Positions 22,949-39,475 of a DNA stretch of 64,000 nt are shown piece by piece. This DNA comes from Oncomelania hupensis (taxonomy: Eukaryota > Mollusca > Gastropoda > Littorinimorpha > Pomatiopsidae): NCBI GenBank assembly GCA_036898135.1, contig CM072519.1, positions 37,801,166 to 37,865,165 on the forward strand, given 5' to 3'. Numbering within the stretch: position 1 is the stretch's first letter; each line of letters begins with the position of its first letter. Position numbers and translations under genes: made by a program. The notes beneath the pieces were generated by a model. That model did no database searches and had not been told where the DNA came from. It saw nothing but the letters and a program-made list of their open reading frames with translations.

Positions 22949-23577
22949 CTCCACCTCCACCTCATTATCATTTTCATAATCATTATCATCACCATCATCA
23001 CCTGCCCCCCCCCCCCCCCCCTTTCTCTCCGTCGGGGTTCCTGGGTTTTCTGTATAAATAGTATCCCCACTACTACTGTTTCTGTCATTCTGATTTGTTC
23101 TCTTTCCTAATCTGTTCTATCAATCTACTATCTTCACTAGGCCAGTCTCCTACCTTTTTTTTTCTTGAAAACTCCCCCCAAACTCCTCATATGTGTTTAG
23201 TGTCCGTTGGGTCAGGTTGGGGATATTGGACGCTTTCTGCCAAATGGTCACTAGGGCTTTCTATGGTATTATTATTTATCAATATAGTCATTGTGTATAT
23301 GTATGTGTTTTGTTAATATTTTATAATGATATTTATATTCTATTTTGTTTTTGTAAACGGAGGATCCATAAATTAGAGTACAGTCTCAGCGTACCCTGCA
23401 CGGGATGCCTTTATTGTAAAGTGACCGGCTGGTGGAGTGCCTTCAGTGTTACCATTAGGATGTGTTTCAGCAGATCTGTTATACAGATCGGGGGTGAGTC
23501 CACTTTCAACCAAGTTGTGGTCATGATTCGGCTCTTTGCAGTTCGCTCGACACTATAAACAATGACTAACTAACAAC
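22949..23577. other. No exon recognised
   Basis: This region contains a short CAT-rich patch and a C-run (22980-23025). It lies 3' of the Irx homeodomain exon, so it would be intron or 3' sequence of that gene. No Iro-box coding text was seen. Confidence 0.5.
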
Positions 23578-23642
23578 CATCATCATCATCATCATCATCA
23601 TAATCATCATCACTATCACCATCACCATCATCATCATATATC
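23578..23642 (+). repeat. (CAT)n microsatellite beside the Irx homeodomain exon
   Basis: An interrupted CAT array ends about 55 bp from the exon's donor site, on the intron side. Confidence 0.9.
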
Positions 23643-23696
23643 ATCATATACAATACAGTCCTTTGTACTGGGACAAGACAGGCAAAAGGTACCCAC

Positions 23697-24094
23697 CAGA
23701 TTTTTCCTCCTTGCAAGAAAAGCCGTTCTCGTCTTTCGTCTTCTCTTTGTCTTCCTTGTCTTTGCTGTCGTCGTCTTCGTCGTCCTTTTCTTTTCCGCCC
23801 TCTTCGTCGTCTTCGTCTTCGTCGTTGTTAGCTTCGTCGTCATCCGCGTCGCCGCTGCGGTTCCTGGGCGACCAGGTCATCTTGTTCTCCTTCTTCAGGC
23901 GGCGGCGAGCGTTGGCGAACCAGGTGGACACTTGGGTGAGGGTCATCTTGGTGATGATGGCCAGCATGATCTTCTCACCTTTGGTCGGGTAGGGGTTCTT
24001 GCGGTGTTCGTACAGCCAAGCCTTCAGTGTGTTGGTGTTCTCGCGGGTGGCGTTCTTCCGCCGTGCTGCACTGTTGATATCCATGGCGCCGTAT
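23697..24094 (-). CDS. Irx: Iroquois (Irx) homeobox gene, homeodomain exon
   Basis: This exon encodes a TALE-class homeodomain of the Iroquois family, a sequence-specific nuclear transcription factor of patterning and neural specification. The homeodomain spans about exon residues 11-73 (genomic 23875-24063). It has the three-residue loop extension around [10 protein letters not shown], the helix-2 text [16 protein letters not shown], and recognition helix [14 protein letters not shown] with Ala at homeodomain position 50, all diagnostic of Irx. TLKAWLYEH differs slightly from the commoner TLKAWLNEH. After MTW comes a long acidic Asp/Glu/Lys-rich tail (residues 82-123), also usual for Irx. 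The acceptor is tgtccacag|A, and the likely donor is ATCTG|gtgggt (phase 1; less certain than the acceptor). A SINE lies 56 bp before the acceptor and a (CAT)n array 55 bp after the donor. The C-terminal exon with the Iro box was not found. Confidence 0.93.
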
Positions 24095-24152
24095 CTGTGG
24101 ACAGTACACAATTAAGTATCAAGTCGTAAACAAAATGTAGTGTTGTTGTTTA

Positions 24153-24310
24153 AGGCGGCAGGGATAGCCCAGTGGTTCGAGGTCCAAGCCTTGTGTACCT
24201 GCGTCTTGGGCGACGTGGGTTGGAATCCTTACTTCAGCAAACTATTGTGTGCATGCCGGACATTAGTGGCTGAGCGCCTTGAGAAGCTCTTTGAACTTGT
24301 AAAATAAATG
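24153..24310 (+). mobile_element. tRNA-derived SINE, third family, copy 1 (in Irx intron)
   Basis: It starts GGCGGCAGGGATAGCCCAGTGG, with the B-box degraded to GGTTGGAATCC. It ends with GCGCCTTGAGAAGCTCTTTG and a short A/T tail. Two further copies are at 29195 and 56377. It lies just upstream of the Irx homeodomain exon acceptor, antisense to the gene. Confidence 0.85.
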
Positions 24311-25756
24311 TTTCTAAATTATATGGCAATAAGACAACTGCAATGGTAAGATTAATTCAGGTAGATTGATTCAGAAACAGTCGAACAAAAAAGACCCAAC
24401 AGTTTCAAAACAATGCTATAATTATAGTACGGAATGGAAAGGATTCGTAATGTTAGGATTCAGAAATGTGTGGTAGGATAGGCAACCTGGTGCAGATGCT
24501 CTTTTTCATCAAAACATTAAATTAGGATGAATCACATCCTAAGTAAAGGTTACGGTTAAAACCCCGCGGGACTAACTGCGTTTGAGTCTGTTTTAAACAT
24601 ACTGTCAAGTAATTTTCAAAGCTACACAATTATGTCAGAAAAATGTGTTTAAGAAAAAAGGATGGATTTGACATTGCGACAGGTATTTATGACACATATA
24701 GAACTTGCCTGCAAAGCATTTATACTTCAAAAAGAACCCAAGATCTTAACATTCAATACTCAAGCAATTAATGGTTTTTTCCCCCCTAACGCTTGATCAT
24801 CTTGCGCCTCTATATTTTAGTTTTATATTACATCCTTTTTAGATGTAAACCACACACAGAGAACAGAGCAAAGTGTTTTCGTTGATAAAGGATGGGCTAC
24901 TTTGGTGCAGTTACACTCTCGTAACCTTTTGAAGAAAGAAACAAAGCTTTCATGTTAATACATCAACTTAAAAAATAATGGAAGTTTGAAAGTGGAGGCA
25001 TTCAGATTGAAATGGGTCTGGGTCCGTGACCCACATTAAGATATGATATGAGACTAAAGGCTGTTAGACTACTATATGTGCCAAAGGGACAGTGATATTA
25101 AGTGATGTGTCACTGCACTGTTTTGCGCAATGATGGCGATTTGGATGTACTTGCCCAATGGAGGAGATGAGACTATTTTTGATTCCGAGAAAAGGAAGAG
25201 GAATAATCTTCAAATCGCCTATGAAACTATCGAACTTAAATTTTATAAAGTTGGATCCAATAAAAAGAACCTTTTGTCACCATTAGTTCTGAGTGACCGG
25301 CAAAGAACCGCCTGAGCTATCCTGTCTCCAATTTAAAGTTGATTTCCCACATAACTTCTCTTTTAACGGATCTCCTAGGCTAGAGTCTCATTGACATCAT
25401 TAGATCTGACACTGATGTTTGCCATAGTTGTGTCACCTACAGCGTCAATCACTGTCCCTTTCCGAAGTCTGAGATCTCTTTTTTGGGACCCTCAAACATC
25501 TTTACTTCGGCTTGTTCAAACTCGCAAAACCACTCGAGATTCAAGGTTCCCAAAGATAAGCGAAGCGGAAGACAAATAAATTATGCGATCATTCACGCCC
25601 ACCCACACACACTGACAGGTTGGTCAGCAATGTAAAGTTCTAGTCAGTTAAATTAATCACGGAAAAGATGGCTGTGGATTTTAATAACACAAAAAGTGTT
25701 GAGTTCATCATTGCGTCCCAGGTAGAGGAAGGTGCTGAAATGCCTTCCATGTCCTG
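24311..25756. other. Irx intron, no feature seen
   Basis: Unique A/T-rich sequence within the predicted Irx intron. Open frames at 25130-25315 and 25391-25579 have no recognisable motif. Confidence 0.55.
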
Positions 25757-27890
<2,134 letters not shown>

Positions 27891-28240
27891 AAAGCCAGGT
27901 TTCTTCATCTCACTCCTTAGGACCACAAACAAACGCGCAATAGTTATATAGTTATGTATTTATATACTTCGTGTAACCTCTATTCTCATAATTATGTGAT
28001 ATTATTCAACATATTAAATTATAAGCAAAAGTAACGTAACATGACGATAAATAAAATTAAACTAATTAATGCCAGCAAATGAGAAAAGGATCTGAACATT
28101 AACAAAATTATCAAACAAAATCATTGAATTTTTTTTCTCAAGAAAACAAGTAAAAAGGAAGTAAACAAAACAACAAAAAACATGGGAGTTGCAACATATT
28201 TATGATACATAGTAGTTTAGAATTACGAGTATTTCGATTC

Positions 28241-28271
<31 letters not shown>

Positions 28272-28808
28272 TATATTTATTGAAGAGATTGGTAAAAGAG
28301 TTTGCAACTTCTCGTGACACCATTGGTTTAATTACTTAGATCTGCCATGTCTCCTCCTCTTCAGTTTTCTTCGATAATCCGTGTGCAGTCCAACATACTC
28401 CACACTTCGGTGAGGTGGAAGTGCAACTATCTACTTGTGAAAATCCCCTGAGTCGGCCCAAACTCATCTTAGAACTCAAACTGTACACCTGCTGTATATT
28501 CAGCAAGCGTTGGCACCTCTCCATTCATTATAATGCCGCAAAAGCACCAAGTGTAGCGGAGCGGCGTAAACCACTCGACCCCAGGGCCCCGCTGTCTGGC
28601 GCGTGTGAGCGCCACTCTGTGACACGTTGACGGTTGATGGCAGTTGACCCTTACCCTCTGACATTGCCACTTGTGTGGGTCATGACGAGCTGCCCAGAGT
28701 CAGGGGACCATATACTTATAGAAATTATATTCCTATATACTTTCTTTGCAGCTCACCTGATATATTTCTTAAGAAGCAAAGTTTTCGCATAATTGCTGGT
28801 GAGGTGAT
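27891..28808. other. Irx intron, no feature seen
   Basis: A/T-rich sequence with a short (TTTA)n run at 28241-28280. No motif was recognised. Confidence 0.55.
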
Positions 28809-28876
<68 letters not shown>

Positions 28877-28912
28877 TGTGTGTGTGTGTGTGTAGGTGTG
28901 CGTGTGTGTGTG
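28809..28912 (+). repeat. (TG)n microsatellite
   Basis: About 50 TG units with a few G and A interruptions. Confidence 0.95.
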
Positions 28913-28937
28913 TGGACTTGTGCTTGTTTACATGGTG

Positions 28938-29592
28938 TTATTTGGACAAACCAGTGAACATCTACATAACTTGTTTTGACAGACCTACTTGTTTTGACGT
29001 CAAACCAATGATCCGTTAGGGTTACAGCTGTGTTACGGTAAGAGTTAGGGTTAGGGCTAATGTTAGAACACTTAAAAGTACTTAAAAAGGGGGACGTAAT
29101 ATGACCCATTGTCAGCACAACGTATGTGGCGTTTCAGGAAAGTCATACAAACACTGTGAAAACAAGTATGCGTGTTTAAAGAAAGAAAGATAATTCTTTT
29201 ATATAGCGCACTTACAAGCTCAGAGAGCTTTTCAAGGCGCGGGCCCGTAAAATCCAGCAATCACAAAATAGTTTGCTGAAGTCAGGATTCGAACCCACGT
29301 CGCCCAAGACGCACTCACACAAGTCGTGCGCTCTGACCACTGAGCTATCCCTGCCGCCACGCGCATTTGGACAAACTAGTAAACATCTACATAACTTCTT
29401 TTGACAGCCCTCGGGTTTTTTTTTTATGTCAAACCAATATCCGTTAGAGTTAGAGCTGTGTTAGGGTTTGGGTTAGCTTTAGACAACTTAAAAGTACTTT
29501 TAAAATGGGACAAAATATGATCCATGGTCTACATAACGTATGTGGCGTTTCAGGAATGTCATAATAACGCCGTGAAAACAAGTTTGTGTGTG
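28938..29592 (+). repeat. Diverged tandem duplication of ~230 bp, split by a SINE
   Basis: Unit 1 (28938-29190) and unit 2 (29362-29592) both run from ATTTGGACAAAC through AACATCTACATAACTT, CGTATGTGGCGTTTCAGGAA and GTGAAAACAAGT. The SINE at 29195-29360 lies at the junction. Confidence 0.85.
29195..29360 (-). mobile_element. tRNA-derived SINE, third family, copy 2
   Basis: The minus strand reads GGCGGCAGGGATAGCTCAGTGG, has GGTTCGAATCC, and a tail region GAGCTTGTAAGTGCGCTATA. It sits exactly between two diverged tandem copies of a ~230-bp sequence. Confidence 0.87.
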
Positions 29593-29596
29593 TGTA

Positions 29597-32391
<2,795 letters not shown>

Positions 32392-33987
32392 GGAGATTGC
32401 TCTACCCCCTGTGCTGACTGTGCTTTTGTGAACTGCAAGGGCATCTGAGATGATGCGCTAAAGCAAGATCTTGAAGAGTGTTGGATATAGATGGCATCCT
32501 TAACGCACGCCGATTGTTGTTCTGAACCAGTTTCCGATGGCGGTTGTGGAGGACTGCACTGGTAGGCCCTTTCATACAGGCTTTTGATGACTTCAATAAT
32601 TTTAGGGCTGATGTTGTACGCTCTCATGTTTGCCCACAGAGCTGCATGCCAGACTCGGTCAAACGCTTTCTTGAAGTCTACAAATACATAATGTAGATGT
32701 TCTTATTGCTGTAGGTATTTCTCGCAGATTATTCCGAGTTTGAAAATCTGTTCAATAGTACTTCGCCCTACCCTGAATCTTGCTTGTTATTCACGTATGA
32801 TTTGTTCAGCTTGGTGTTTCAACCTGTTGAGTATTATTTTATGGAGGACTTTGTTGGGATAGCTGATGATGCTGATGATGCGGATGCGGTAGTTTTGGCG
32901 CTCCTGAAGGTTACCCTTTTTGGGAAGAGTGATGACAAGCGACTGGGTCCATGGTGTAGGCCACTCCCCAATCAGACAGATCTTGTTATAGATAATGGTG
33001 AGGGCGTCAGCCATTGCTTCTCCTCCAGCTAGAAGCAATTACTGCGGGTACGTTGTCCACTTCTGCTGACTTCCCCTTCTTCAGCGATTGCACTGCTGCC
33101 TCAACGTCTTCTGGAAGAATTGGGAAGATGTCTTCTTCTCCGCTGTTTTGGGGACATGCTAGAAATGATGGGCCTCCGTTTGGTGTGTGGTTGTAAAGGT
33201 CAGCAGTACTTTGTCCATCTATCCAAGACTTCTTGTTTTTCTGTAAGGCACATGCCAGATTGGCTGGAGAGGAACAAGAATTTGAACACCTTTGGAATGG
33301 AAATGAATGCAGAGAAAACCAAACTGGTGACCAGGAACACCAATGGCATCAACACGGACATCAAAGGCATAGGCCAGTCCTTCAATACGGTGCATAGCTT
33401 CAAATATTTAGGAGCCATTGTATCAGAAAATGGGTCCCGAAAAGAAGTCCTCTCCAGGATCGCACAAACTGCTGCTGCCCTGACAAGGTTGAAGCCCATT
33501 TGGAAAGTCAGGACCATATGTCTACACTCCAAGGTAAGGCTGCTGCGATCCACTGTCATCTCCATCTTCCTATACGCTTGCGAAACATGGACCCTCACAG
33601 TAGACGTACAACTAAGAATACGAAGCATGGAGATGAAGTTCTACAGAAGACTTCTGATCATTTCCTAAACCCAGCACATCACCAACGACGAAGTTCGACA
33701 GACCATCACACAAACGATTGGACAACACAGTGGTGAAGAAACGGAAACTCCGATAGTATGGCCACGTCACCAAAGCATCAGACCTTGCAAAGACCTTCCT
33801 GCAAATCACGGCACAATGAGGCAGAAGAAGAGGGAGACAAAAAAGGGGTGGGAGGACATCAACCGAAAATGGACAGGTTTGACACTGAGCGAAGCCATGA
33901 GGGCTGCTGAAGACAGATAACGATGCTGATTAAACGATCATCTGTGGTACCCCAACGACTTTTGAATTACGGGATATGATAGGATAG
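32392..33987. mobile_element. RTE-like LINE copy with 5' inversion (twin-priming form)
   Basis: The left part, 32392-33257, is on the minus strand and carries the RT from CLTEKQEVLDRW down to the stretch just before FADD. The right part, 33255-33987, is on the plus strand and runs from LAGEEQEF to the C-terminus and a short GGATA tail. In element coordinates the two parts meet at nearly the same internal point (equivalents 14010 and 14042 of the 11.5-kb copy), so only about 30 bp is missing. That is the layout expected from twin priming during insertion. Both parts contain frameshifts and stops. It lies in the Irx intron between 24094 and 39234. Confidence 0.8.
33120..33668 (+). pseudogene. 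RTE-like RT C-terminal remnant, sense arm of the inverted copy
   Basis: From about 33258 this open frame reads LERNKNLNTFGMEMNAEKTK, then FKYLGAIVSENGSRKEVLSRIAQTAAALTRLKPIWK, and LYACETWTLTVD. These match the post-FADD region of the 11.5-kb copy. The frame ends at 33668 (RRLLIIS), but homology continues out of frame to 33970. The residues before about 33258 are antisense to RT and arise from reading the inverted arm, so they are not part of a protein. Confidence 0.75.
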
Positions 33988-35284
33988 AAACCTAAAATTA
34001 AAATAAATGAATTAAAATAAACACAACTTAATATAACAAAATAAATATTGAACAAATATCTGTTGTTATTGCTTATTTATTATATATGATGAGGAAGAAA
34101 TCAAGGTGGCAACATACATGCTTGTTCCAATTATCGCTTTTAATTATAATTAAATCAGTAAATTTATATTGATATGGTTATGTCATACCTAGCTGCATGG
34201 ATTAGTCGCAATCTAAGACACAGACAAGCTTTCAATTAATAGTGTCTTACATAAAAAACAGACTTGTTGTTGCTTTAAACATGGCTTGTGTAACTATCCG
34301 TTGCATGCTGTACATGCTTGGTTTTTCCAACGTTAATTCATAATAAACCTAACCTCTGAACTCCAAGTGAAATAAATAATTTTAAAAATAAAAGTAAATT
34401 AAATGGCTTGATCATCCGACCACCAAACAAATTGGCCTGATGTACAATAAAGCTAAGTTCTGACCACCATAAACTCTTTAAAGATATTTTTTACTGAAAC
34501 ATTTTTTTATGGCTTCCGGTGCTACCTAAGTGTTGGCGTCACACATCCGCCATTACAAGACAAGGGGTGTGACTCTTGCAAAAGGACCACTGAGTGCAGT
34601 CCCTGGACAGGGTGAGTGTCAAGCGGATTACGAGTGACAAGTCGCAAGTGACAGTGACACGAAATGTGACACTAACACGGCCGCCTTCAGAGTTAATTGG
34701 ACAACGAGTGACCGATAAGCAGTCTTATCTGGAATTAGTGAGACACAGTCCCGAGTTTAAAATGAGAATCCATTTTTGTTTGTATGAGACACAGTCGAGT
34801 AGCAGCTTTATGTAAGACCGTCCTTTCATGCTTGCTTGCTTGTGTGTTTTACATAATGCCATAAGTTAAGCTTCTCTTAGACATAATTCTAAAACTATAT
34901 ATTATAATAATTATTAGAACCAGTTTCATGCATTCAAGCTTTGTAGTTCTATGAAACCTATATTCCTAAGGTAATGTAAGATGTCTCGTCTATTTCTACT
35001 GGCTTCTGTTTTGTAAAGAGTTTGCGCCTGCACTATCATGCTTGCTCCTCGCTCCCCCTTTTCAGCCATGACTATTTGAGATGTATAAGTTTATAGAAAT
35101 CTTTCGCCTATGCGTCATGCCTGCTCCGGTCAACGCGTTGCGTTTCGTACTTCGATTAAATACGCCAACTGACCAAATAAATTGAGAGCAATAGTTTTGT
35201 TTTGAGAGAACATCTTTCGCCCATTTATCATGCTTGCTCCCTGCTTGATATACCAACAAACGACACTACAAGCCATACATTTAA
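33988..35284. other. Irx intron, no feature seen
   Basis: A/T-rich unique sequence; no repeat family or coding motif was recognised. Confidence 0.5.
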
Positions 35285-35640
35285 ATTGTCTACCCAAAAT
35301 TACAAAAAGTAACCTTGTCAGATTTTATATTATTATTTTATTAACAGAGCTGTTAATGCTTGGAACAAATTGCCATCTAAAGTCGCCGACTCGGACTCGG
35401 TAAATGTTTTTAAGAACCAAGTTCATAACAAATATGAAAAATGACATCTGTACCACAGACTTGGAGTTCCTATATGAGTCATTGTATAGTATAAACTGAT
35501 GCCAAATAAGTCATTAAGTCAAAAAAGTTATCTGTTTTGAGGGCCAAAAGATTTTTAAAGTCTACATTTTGTAACAAGAGGACCTGTTTACCCTGCACAT
35601 TTTGAGATTTTGCCTTGTTTAGTCAGTTAGACTTAGAAGG
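35285..35640 (+). pseudogene. CR1/Jockey-like LINE, very short C-terminal fragment
   Basis: The frame at about 35320-35444 reads YYYFINRAVNAWNKLPSKVA, then DSVNVFKNQVHNKYEK and a stop. This is the FFxNRxVxxWNxLPxxVV...SVNxFKNxLDK end block of CR1/Jockey-group reverse transcriptases. Nothing upstream of 35285 matches the family, so this is a ~350-bp 5'-truncated copy or its relic. It resembles the 943-1320 fragment in layout but is more diverged. Confidence 0.6.
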
Positions 35641-37209
35641 TTACTGTTAGTCTCTAGAAACGACAGAAGTGATCATGCGTAACACAGTGTAGCCTGACGC
35701 CGGAATAGACAGTGACATCATCGCAGCTGACGGTAGAAATATTTGAATTATACAGCCACTCAGATTTCTTCAGCCAATCCGAACACAGCACCGTTAGGTA
35801 GAACCAGTTCTGACTGGGTAGGCCAAGGCTAGGTAGAGGGTCTTTTGTGTTGAGAGCTTAAGACAGTACACAGCTACTTCCTAGCAGAAATCTCTCCACT
35901 GATAGACCAGGGAAGCTGTGCTTGTTGAATATTCGAATTCAATCAAGTAGCCACGGCCTGACATTGTCAAACAGGTAAATGAACATACTTCTGTTTCATC
36001 GCGATGTATTTATATTATTGTTGAATTATGTTTGTGAAATTTGATATGCTTTGTATTAAATTGTTAGTCCGACTTTGCCTGAACACCTGGCGAATCCAAC
36101 CACGAGGTGACCGGTTGACGCCATGTTGAAAAATGTACCGAACCACTGTTGTTTAACCTATATGTATGCTTGCAGACCAGTGGCTGTACCAGTGAATGTT
36201 TATAATATTATTATTTCTTTATGTGTATAGTTAGCCACGATTTATATTTATATATGTATAGGAAATTAGAGTGGAGATTCCAGTGGACCACGGACTTAGC
36301 AGAATGTTCGTCGCTTATGTATAGAGATGTGGAGCTATCACTGGGGGCTACTTTTTTGGCTTTCAGTGAGACGCTCTGCACAGACCTATTATACAGGGTT
36401 GTGCAGAATTTTGTCTCATATGTTACAGACGAGCGGTATATCGTGAGCCCAACTCAGCAAACGACAACAACCACGTCAACGCGTACAGTTGGCTGCCGAG
36501 GCATCAACAGCATTGTGCGCAGATAGCCCACCTGTCGAACACAAGCAACGACAACACAGCTTGTCGTAGAAGCGACCTCAACGCAGCGCTTCAACCCCAC
36601 AGTTAAGTGCAACAAGAAACTGTGCACTAAAGCTCTGTATAAACAGGACCACAGTAGTCCACTCATCAAGACTTCTGACCATTAAGGCAGAAAGTATTCA
36701 GTGCCCTACAATGAAAACATAGCTGCCTATTAGCGAGCGAACCCACCGCATTGACAATTGAACTTTTAAGTTAGATTCGTACTTCGAATATCGTGTATAG
36801 AGTAGAGGAAATAAATGTGTGATTTTTACTGTTATCAAGTGGCTGGACTACATATGATTCATAGCCGTGTGAAAGCTAGTGTGACAGTGATCTTTTACCA
36901 TTTTTCTATCTATCTATGTACCCCTGCCTAAACAAAGACCGAGCTAAACAAATAAATGTATTAAGTGAAGTCAAAGGGAGATAACTAGCGATCCCCACCG
37001 ACTAAGACGAGGAGGTAATAGCAGTCCATTGTGCAGAGCCCAGCAAAAATAAAACCCCCGTCACACATTTATTCACTTGTTCATTTATTTCTTTATTTGA
37101 GTCGTTTTCATACATAAGTATATGGATAATTTCCATTTTATTCTCTTGTCTATGTGTGTGGGCGGGGAGGGGGGGGGAGTGGATGGGAAAGAGCACGTGT
37201 ATTCCAAGG
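35641..37209. other. Irx intron, no feature seen
   Basis: Unique sequence. The 101-residue frame at 36221-36526 lacks a recognisable motif. Confidence 0.5.
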
Positions 37210-37335
37210 GCGCACATACGCACGCACACACCCACACGCACACACGCACACACACGCACACACACTCGAATACACAATCATACACACACGCGCGCGCGCG
37301 CGTACACACACACACACACACACCTACATACACGC
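37210..37335 (+). repeat. (CA)n/(CG)n microsatellite
   Basis: CA repeats with CGCA variants and a CGCGCGCGCG core at about 37289-37302, prone to Z-DNA. Confidence 0.9.
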
Positions 37336-37958
37336 ACGCGTTTTAACCCATGGGAATGTAAAATCTCTACCATTCATAAATTTCAGCGAGTTTATTCTTT
37401 GTTCACAATGGTTTTAATGTGTTTGCTGTAAGTCAGACACGGAGATTAAGAATAAGCTACAAGTTTCTGCGGACTTTCTCATTCCTACCATGCAACAAAG
37501 ATAATAAAACATTACCGAGTTTTTGACGGCGAAATCCTGAATGGATTTGTTTGTAGTAAAGTGGGGCTGGTATCAGTATTGCTAGTTATTCTATTTCATA
37601 AGGCTTCGATATTTGTTTCTTCTCATTGAAGAGTCTCAGGACGGTTTGTTTATAAAAGACATGCTTCCGTTTATACTTAGGGAGAGAAAGAGAGAGAATG
37701 CGTTTGTGTGTGTGTTAGAGAGAGACAGAGAGAGCGAGAGAGAGAAAATGCGTGAGAGAGAGAAAGTTGTTGATGATGATGATGGTGGTAATGGTGGTGG
37801 TGATGGTTAATTTGCTTATTTCTCGCATTTGCACCAAAGGTTATGTTTGCTGTTTGATGTTGTCCACCATAGACGTTTTTGTTATATTATTTATTATTTG
37901 GGTAGCACTCAATTAAGCTTAGTGCTTTTGGGAGTGCCCCGATGTTTCGCTTTGTATT

Positions 37959-38477
37959 TGTTACAATTGAGACGCGCACGATAGTTCCGAACGTTTTGTG
38001 TTGCAAAGCATGCAGTAATAGCGTGTATTTACCTTTGATTTTATTCTGCGCTGTGCTAGAAAAAGCTTCGTGTAATGTTGATTATTTTCGTCGATCGATA
38101 TTGTTGTAGTAATGTTGAGAATTTTCTTGACCTGCTTGTTTATTGTCGATCGAATGTACCAGATCTATCTGGCGATATCTTGTAAACCGAGGTACTTTTC
38201 TGTGACGTAAGACAGTGCGTTGTTTTGGTGACGAGTTGTGGGTTTTTTATTTTTTTTATTTACTAAGTCATTCTGGAATGTTCGAAATTTCTCTCGATTG
38301 GAAAGAGGCTATATAGTAATGCACTGTCTGCTTGAACAAGTAATTTTGTATGCAGTTGTTGATGTTTGCTGAATAAAGTTAGAAAATTATACACGACGAC
38401 CTTGTTGCTGAGTGAACAGGCTGCGTGCATAAATTCAAGAATTGGGGCTGAATCGACTATTGATAAAGCGTGTAACA
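37959..38477 (+). mobile_element. Solo LTR, complete
   Basis: This 519-bp LTR starts TGTTACAATTGAGACGCGC and ends AAGCGTGTAACA, with inverted TGTTAC/GTAACA termini. The flanks GTATT at 37954-37958 and 38478-38482 are identical, the mark of insertion followed by LTR-LTR recombination. It lies opposite in orientation to Irx, in the intron between 24094 and 39125. Confidence 0.9.
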
Positions 38478-38757
38478 GTATTATTGTCTGGCTGGTTAAA
38501 TACATACATATTGAATCCAAGTTGATGGTGAATTTGACCCGCCTAATTATTAAAGCGACAAGTATAAGCCAAAACTAGTGTACGAACGAACGGATGGATG
38601 AAAGATTAAACGTAAAAAGACAAAAAACAAATCATAACATACTAAAATAAAATGTACTGTTACTCGCAGAAAACGATGTCTTTTAAGGCATTTGTTTCGT
38701 GTTTTGGTACCATGTCACCTTGTGAGTTGCAGGAATGAAGTTTTAAACATAAAATAA

Positions 38758-38788
<31 letters not shown>

Positions 38789-39124
38789 TATATATATATA
38801 AACAGCTTTTAACTGGAAATAAAATTAAAAAAACAACAACAACTAAATAAATGCATACAGAAATAAGTATTCTTCATATTGTGGAACATTGCCCATTATG
38901 GTACCTCATTTCAATTCTTAGACGTGTTTAGATTTACTTTGTGCGCGGAAGAAATAAATAAAAGAAACATTGTTTTGTTTGTTTTTACAAACTACAATAA
39001 ATCAATGACTAAATTAAAAAAAAAATTCTTGTGGAGACTGCCCAGTGCCCGAGGTTTTGTGATGTTATATTATTTTGGGCGTTGTTCATTTTGATGGATG
39101 AAGGGAACAAAAAAGTGAACTCAC

Positions 39125-39234
39125 GCATTGGAATAAGGGTAGGTGGGCATGGCAGGGTCATAAGGGTAGCAGGCTGGGGGTTGACTGATGCCTCGCCACG
39201 AGTCTCCAGCTTCCTTCAGATCGTACGCCGATGT
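39125..39234 (-). CDS. Irx: Iroquois (Irx) homeobox gene, linker exon before the homeodomain
   Basis: This 110-bp exon encodes 36 residues plus two bases of a split Ala codon. It contains DLKEAGDSWRGISQ and ACYPYDPAMPTYPYSN, the conserved region just before the homeodomain in invertebrate Irx proteins. The donor is GC|gtgagt (phase 2), which joins to the A opening the next exon at 24094 and makes GCA (Ala) followed by YGAMD. The acceptor is gcag|ACATCG in phase 0, matching the upstream exon. The oddity is upstream: the roughly 240 nt before the acceptor are purine-rich GAT repeats when read on the minus strand, so there is no ordinary polypyrimidine tract. The frame stays open upstream through ATG repeats, so an alternative start there cannot be excluded. 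Confidence 0.85.
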
Positions 39235-39235
39235 C

Positions 39236-39237
39236 TG

Positions 39238-39322
<85 letters not shown>

Positions 39323-39475
39323 GGGAGCAGCATCATTATCATCATCAGGAGCAGCAGCATCGTCATTATCATCACCATCATAATCATCGTCATCAGGAGC
39401 ATTATCATCATCACCACCATCATCAGGAGCATCATCATCATTGTTATCATTATTATCATCATGGAGTCAAGCATG
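39236..39475 (+). repeat. (CAT)n microsatellite abutting the Irx linker exon
   Basis: A pure CAT array (39238-39322) is followed by interrupted CAT with CAGGAGCA spacers. On the Irx strand it is GAT/ATG and ends in the acceptor gcag. Confidence 0.95.

Noticed and set aside
29040..29062. TTAGGGTTAGGG, a possible interstitial telomere repeat
   Set aside because: Only two units occur and they belong to the ~230-bp duplicated sequence, whose second copy has diverged.
36221..36526. 101-residue open frame
   Set aside because: No recognisable motif and a Thr-repeat end; unsupported.
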